The notes below the pieces were generated by a model that saw nothing but the letters and a program-made list of their open reading frames with translations, was not told where the DNA came from and searched no databases. A stretch of DNA of 64,000 nucleotides from BPGX01 sp037447455 (GTDB taxonomy: Bacteria; Bacteroidota; Bacteroidia; B-17B0; Aurantibacillaceae): positions 1 through 64,000 of the forward strand of contig JBBIGQ010000005.1 in the NCBI GenBank assembly GCA_037447455.1, given 5' to 3'. The position numbers and the translations under genes were made by a program. Below are positions 62,025-64,000 of this stretch, piece after piece. Position 1 is the first letter of the stretch. Each line of letters begins with the position of its first letter.

Positions 62025-64000
62025 ATGTCAAGCGATTTAAGATATACAAGAAACATAGGTATTGCGGCACATATAGACGCTGGTAAAACTACTACAACAG
62101 AACGTATTTTATACTATACAGGCGTTAACTACAAAATTGGAGAAGTGCACGAAGGGGCCGCTACGATGGACTGGATGGTGCAAGAACAAGAAAGAGGTAT
62201 TACCATTACTGCTGCGGCTACCAAATGTTATTGGAATTACAGAGGCAATAAATATAAAATTAATATTATTGATACACCCGGACACGTTGATTTTACTGTT
62301 GAAGTAAACAGATCTTTAAGGGTATTAGACGGACTTGTCTTTTTGTTTTCAGCAGTAGATGGTGTAGAGCCACAGTCCGAAACCAATTGGCGTTTAGCCG
62401 ATAATTATGGTGTTAATCGCATTGGTTTTGTAAATAAAATGGATAGACAAGGTGCGGACTTTTTAAATGTGGTAAAACAAGTTAAAGAAATGTTAGGCGG
62501 AAACGCTGTGCCATTACAATTACCAATAGGTGCAGAAGATAAATTTAAAGGGGTAGTTGACCTTGTAAATTTTAGAGGTATTATATGGAACGAACACGAT
62601 TTGGGCATGACTTATGAAGTTGTTCCTATTCCGGATGATATGCTGGAAGAAGCCAAAATGTACAGAGAAAAATTATTAGAATCAGTAGCCGAGTTTGACG
62701 ATACTCTAATGGAAAAATATTTTTCTGACCCTAATTCTATTACTGAAAGAGAAATTCTGGATGCTTTAAGAAAAGCGACTGTGGCCAATAAAATCGTGCC
62801 TATGCTTTGTGGTACTGCGTTTAAGAATAAAGGCGTTCAGACAATGTTAGATTATGTATGTGAACTATTACCTTCCCCATTAGATAAACCGGATATTGTT
62901 GGTACCAATCCAGATACAGGTGAAAAAGTTGTAAGAAAACCAGATCCAAGAGAACCTTTTTGTGCATTGGCATTTAAAATTGCAACAGACCCTTTTGTTG
63001 GAAGATTGGCTTATTTCAGAGCATATTCAGGACGATTAGAAGCTGGTTCATACATCTACAATTCTCGTTCCGGAAATAAAGAAAGAATTTCAAGATTGTT
63101 CCAGATGCATGCCAATAAACAAAATCCTATTGATTTTGTGGAAGCAGGAGATATTGCAGCCGCAGTAGGATTTAAAGATATAAAAACCGGTGATACCCTT
63201 TGTGATGAAAAACATCCGATTGTATTAGAAGCAATGAAATTCCCTGAGCCTGTAATTGGGCTTGCTATTGAACCCAAAACACAAGGCGATATGGATAAAT
63301 TGGGTGTGGCACTAAGTAAATTAGCTGAAGAAGATCCTACATTCCGTGTACATACTGACGAAGAATCCGGTCAGACCGTTATCAGTGGAATGGGTGAACT
63401 TCATTTGGATATTATAATGGATAGATTAAAACGTGAATTTAAGGTTGAAGTGAACCAAGGTGCACCACAGGTGGCATACAGAGAAGCATTAACATCTACC
63501 ATTCAACACAGAGAATTGTACAAAAAACAAACCGGTGGTAGAGGTAAATATGCTGACATACTTGTAGAAATAGGACCTGTTGACGAAGGGTTTGAGGGCG
63601 ACTTGCAGTTTATTAATGAAGTAACAGGTGGCAATATTCCAAGAGAATACATCCCGTCGGTAGAAAAAGGATTCAAAGCATCTATGAACAATGGTGTATT
63701 GGCAGGTTATCCAGTAAAAAGCATGAAAGTAAGATTGTTAGACGGTTCATATCACTCTGTGGACTCTGACTCTTTATCTTTTGAAATATGTGCCAAACAA
63801 GCATTCAGAGAAGCGCTTCCCAAATGCAAGCCCGTATTGCTAGAACCCATTATGAAAGTAGAGGTACTTACGCCAGAACAAAACATGGGAGATGTCGTTG
63901 GTGACCTTAACAGAAGGAGAGGACAGATATTAGGAATGGATTCAAGAGGAAACTCGCAAGTTGTTAAGGCATTAGTACCTTTATCAGAAATGTTCGGATA
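62025..64000 (+). CDS. fusA: Translation elongation factor G (3' end outside window)
   Basis: The frame opens at ATG 62025 with M-S-S-D-L-R-Y-T-R-N-I-G-I-A-A-H-I-D-A-G-K-T-T (G1 P-loop). Q-E-R-G-I-T-I-T-A-A-A-T (G2), D-T-P-G-H-V-D-F (G3) and N-K-M-D-R (G4) follow. About 658 codons are visible without a stop; the full protein has about 700-710 residues, so only a short tail is missing. It drives ribosomal translocation with GTP. It is 17 bp after rpsG in the str operon. Confidence 0.97.
   Translation, partial: MSSDLRYTRNIGIAAHIDAGKTTTTERILYYTGVNYKIGEVHEGAATMDWMVQEQERGITITAAATKCYWNYRGNKYKINIIDTPGHVDFTVEVNRSLRVLDGLVFLFSAVDGVEPQSETNWRLADNYGVNRIGFVNKMDRQGADFLNVVKQVKEMLGGNAVPLQLPIGAEDKFKGVVDLVNFRGIIWNEHDLGMTYEVVPIPDDMLEEAKMYREKLLESVAEFDDTLMEKYFSDPNSITEREILDALRKATVANKIVPMLCGTAFKNKGVQTMLDYVCELLPSPLDKPDIVGTNPDTGEKVVRKPDPREPFCALAFKIATDPFVGRLAYFRAYSGRLEAGSYIYNSRSGNKERISRLFQMHANKQNPIDFVEAGDIAAAVGFKDIKTGDTLCDEKHPIVLEAMKFPEPVIGLAIEPKTQGDMDKLGVALSKLAEEDPTFRVHTDEESGQTVISGMGELHLDIIMDRLKREFKVEVNQGAPQVAYREALTSTIQHRELYKKQTGGRGKYADILVEIGPVDEGFEGDLQFINEVTGGNIPREYIPSVEKGFKASMNNGVLAGYPVKSMKVRLLDGSYHSVDSDSLSFEICAKQAFREALPKCKPVLLEPIMKVEVLTPEQNMGDVVGDLNRRRGQILGMDSRGNSQVVKALVPLSEMFG

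Noticed and set aside
1..64000. CRISPR arrays, prophage or insertion sequences
   Set aside because: No regularly spaced repeats, transposase, integrase or phage structural genes were found; the only multi-copy sequence is protein-level repeats and small tandem repeats.

Overview
The window is an AT-rich bacterial chromosome segment from the phylum Bacteroidota. Four kinds of evidence support this. Type IX secretion (T9SS) parts and cargo are present: a PorP/SprF-family protein, PorE-like PD40/OmpA proteins, two giant proteins ending in the gliding-motility-associated C-terminal (CHU_C, type B) domain, and several proteins ending in type A sorting domains. Promoters match the Bacteroidota consensus (TTTG, about 20 bp, TAnnTTTG). 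Families largely restricted to the phylum occur (DUF3078, DUF2480, DUF4159, DUF4286, DUF6029). Shine-Dalgarno-like sites are generally absent. I cannot name a genus; a Chitinophagia/Sphingobacteriia-like environmental lineage would fit.

Layout. 1-7.8 kb: 3' part of a giant Ig-repeat adhesin, its PorP/SprF partner, and two tandem PD40 envelope proteins. 7.9-11.4 kb: rpmH, kup, an Mrp-type ATPase. 11.4-24.8 kb: a long minus-strand run (YeiH-like transporter, tRNA-Pro overlapping xth, DUF3078, mscL, glycosyltransferase, ispF, LRR protein, a DNA-methyltransferase remnant, miaB, glmS, a frameshifted cytochrome c/copper monooxygenase, rlmD, thiL). 24.9-25.5 kb: four tRNA genes (Leu, Leu, Gly, Gly). 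25.6-28.7 kb: a TPR lipo/periplasmic-type protein and a full PorE-like protein. 28.7-35.4 kb: rsmA with DUF4286, a second giant adhesin with a glycine-rich module, and recQ. 35.7-36.4 kb: a twice-frameshifted outer-membrane protein. 36.5-43.4 kb: acpP-fabF-rnc operon, DUF2480/DUF4159 pair, S9 peptidase, ribBA. 43.5-50.6 kb: thioesterase, a third-type PD40 protein, upp, bshC, small membrane protein, tadA, GT9 glycosyltransferase, SDR. 50.6-60.9 kb: secreted protein, rho, hppD, secreted M1 peptidase, secreted lipase-like hydrolase, DUF6029 barrel. 61-64 kb: str operon rpsL-rpsG-fusA (fusA cut by the window end).

Functional themes. The strongest is cell-surface export: the PorP/SprF-like protein and four PD40 proteins with different peptidoglycan anchors probably service T9SS cargo, of which at least six members lie in the window. 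The rest is mainly housekeeping (translation, tRNA modification, fatty acid synthesis, isoprenoid, riboflavin, thiamine and bacillithiol metabolism). I saw no phage, insertion sequence, CRISPR array or antibiotic-resistance gene. Three genes are clearly damaged: the methyltransferase remnant, the copper monooxygenase and the outer-membrane protein at 35.7 kb. One of these breaks lies in a pentanucleotide tandem repeat and could be phase-variable.
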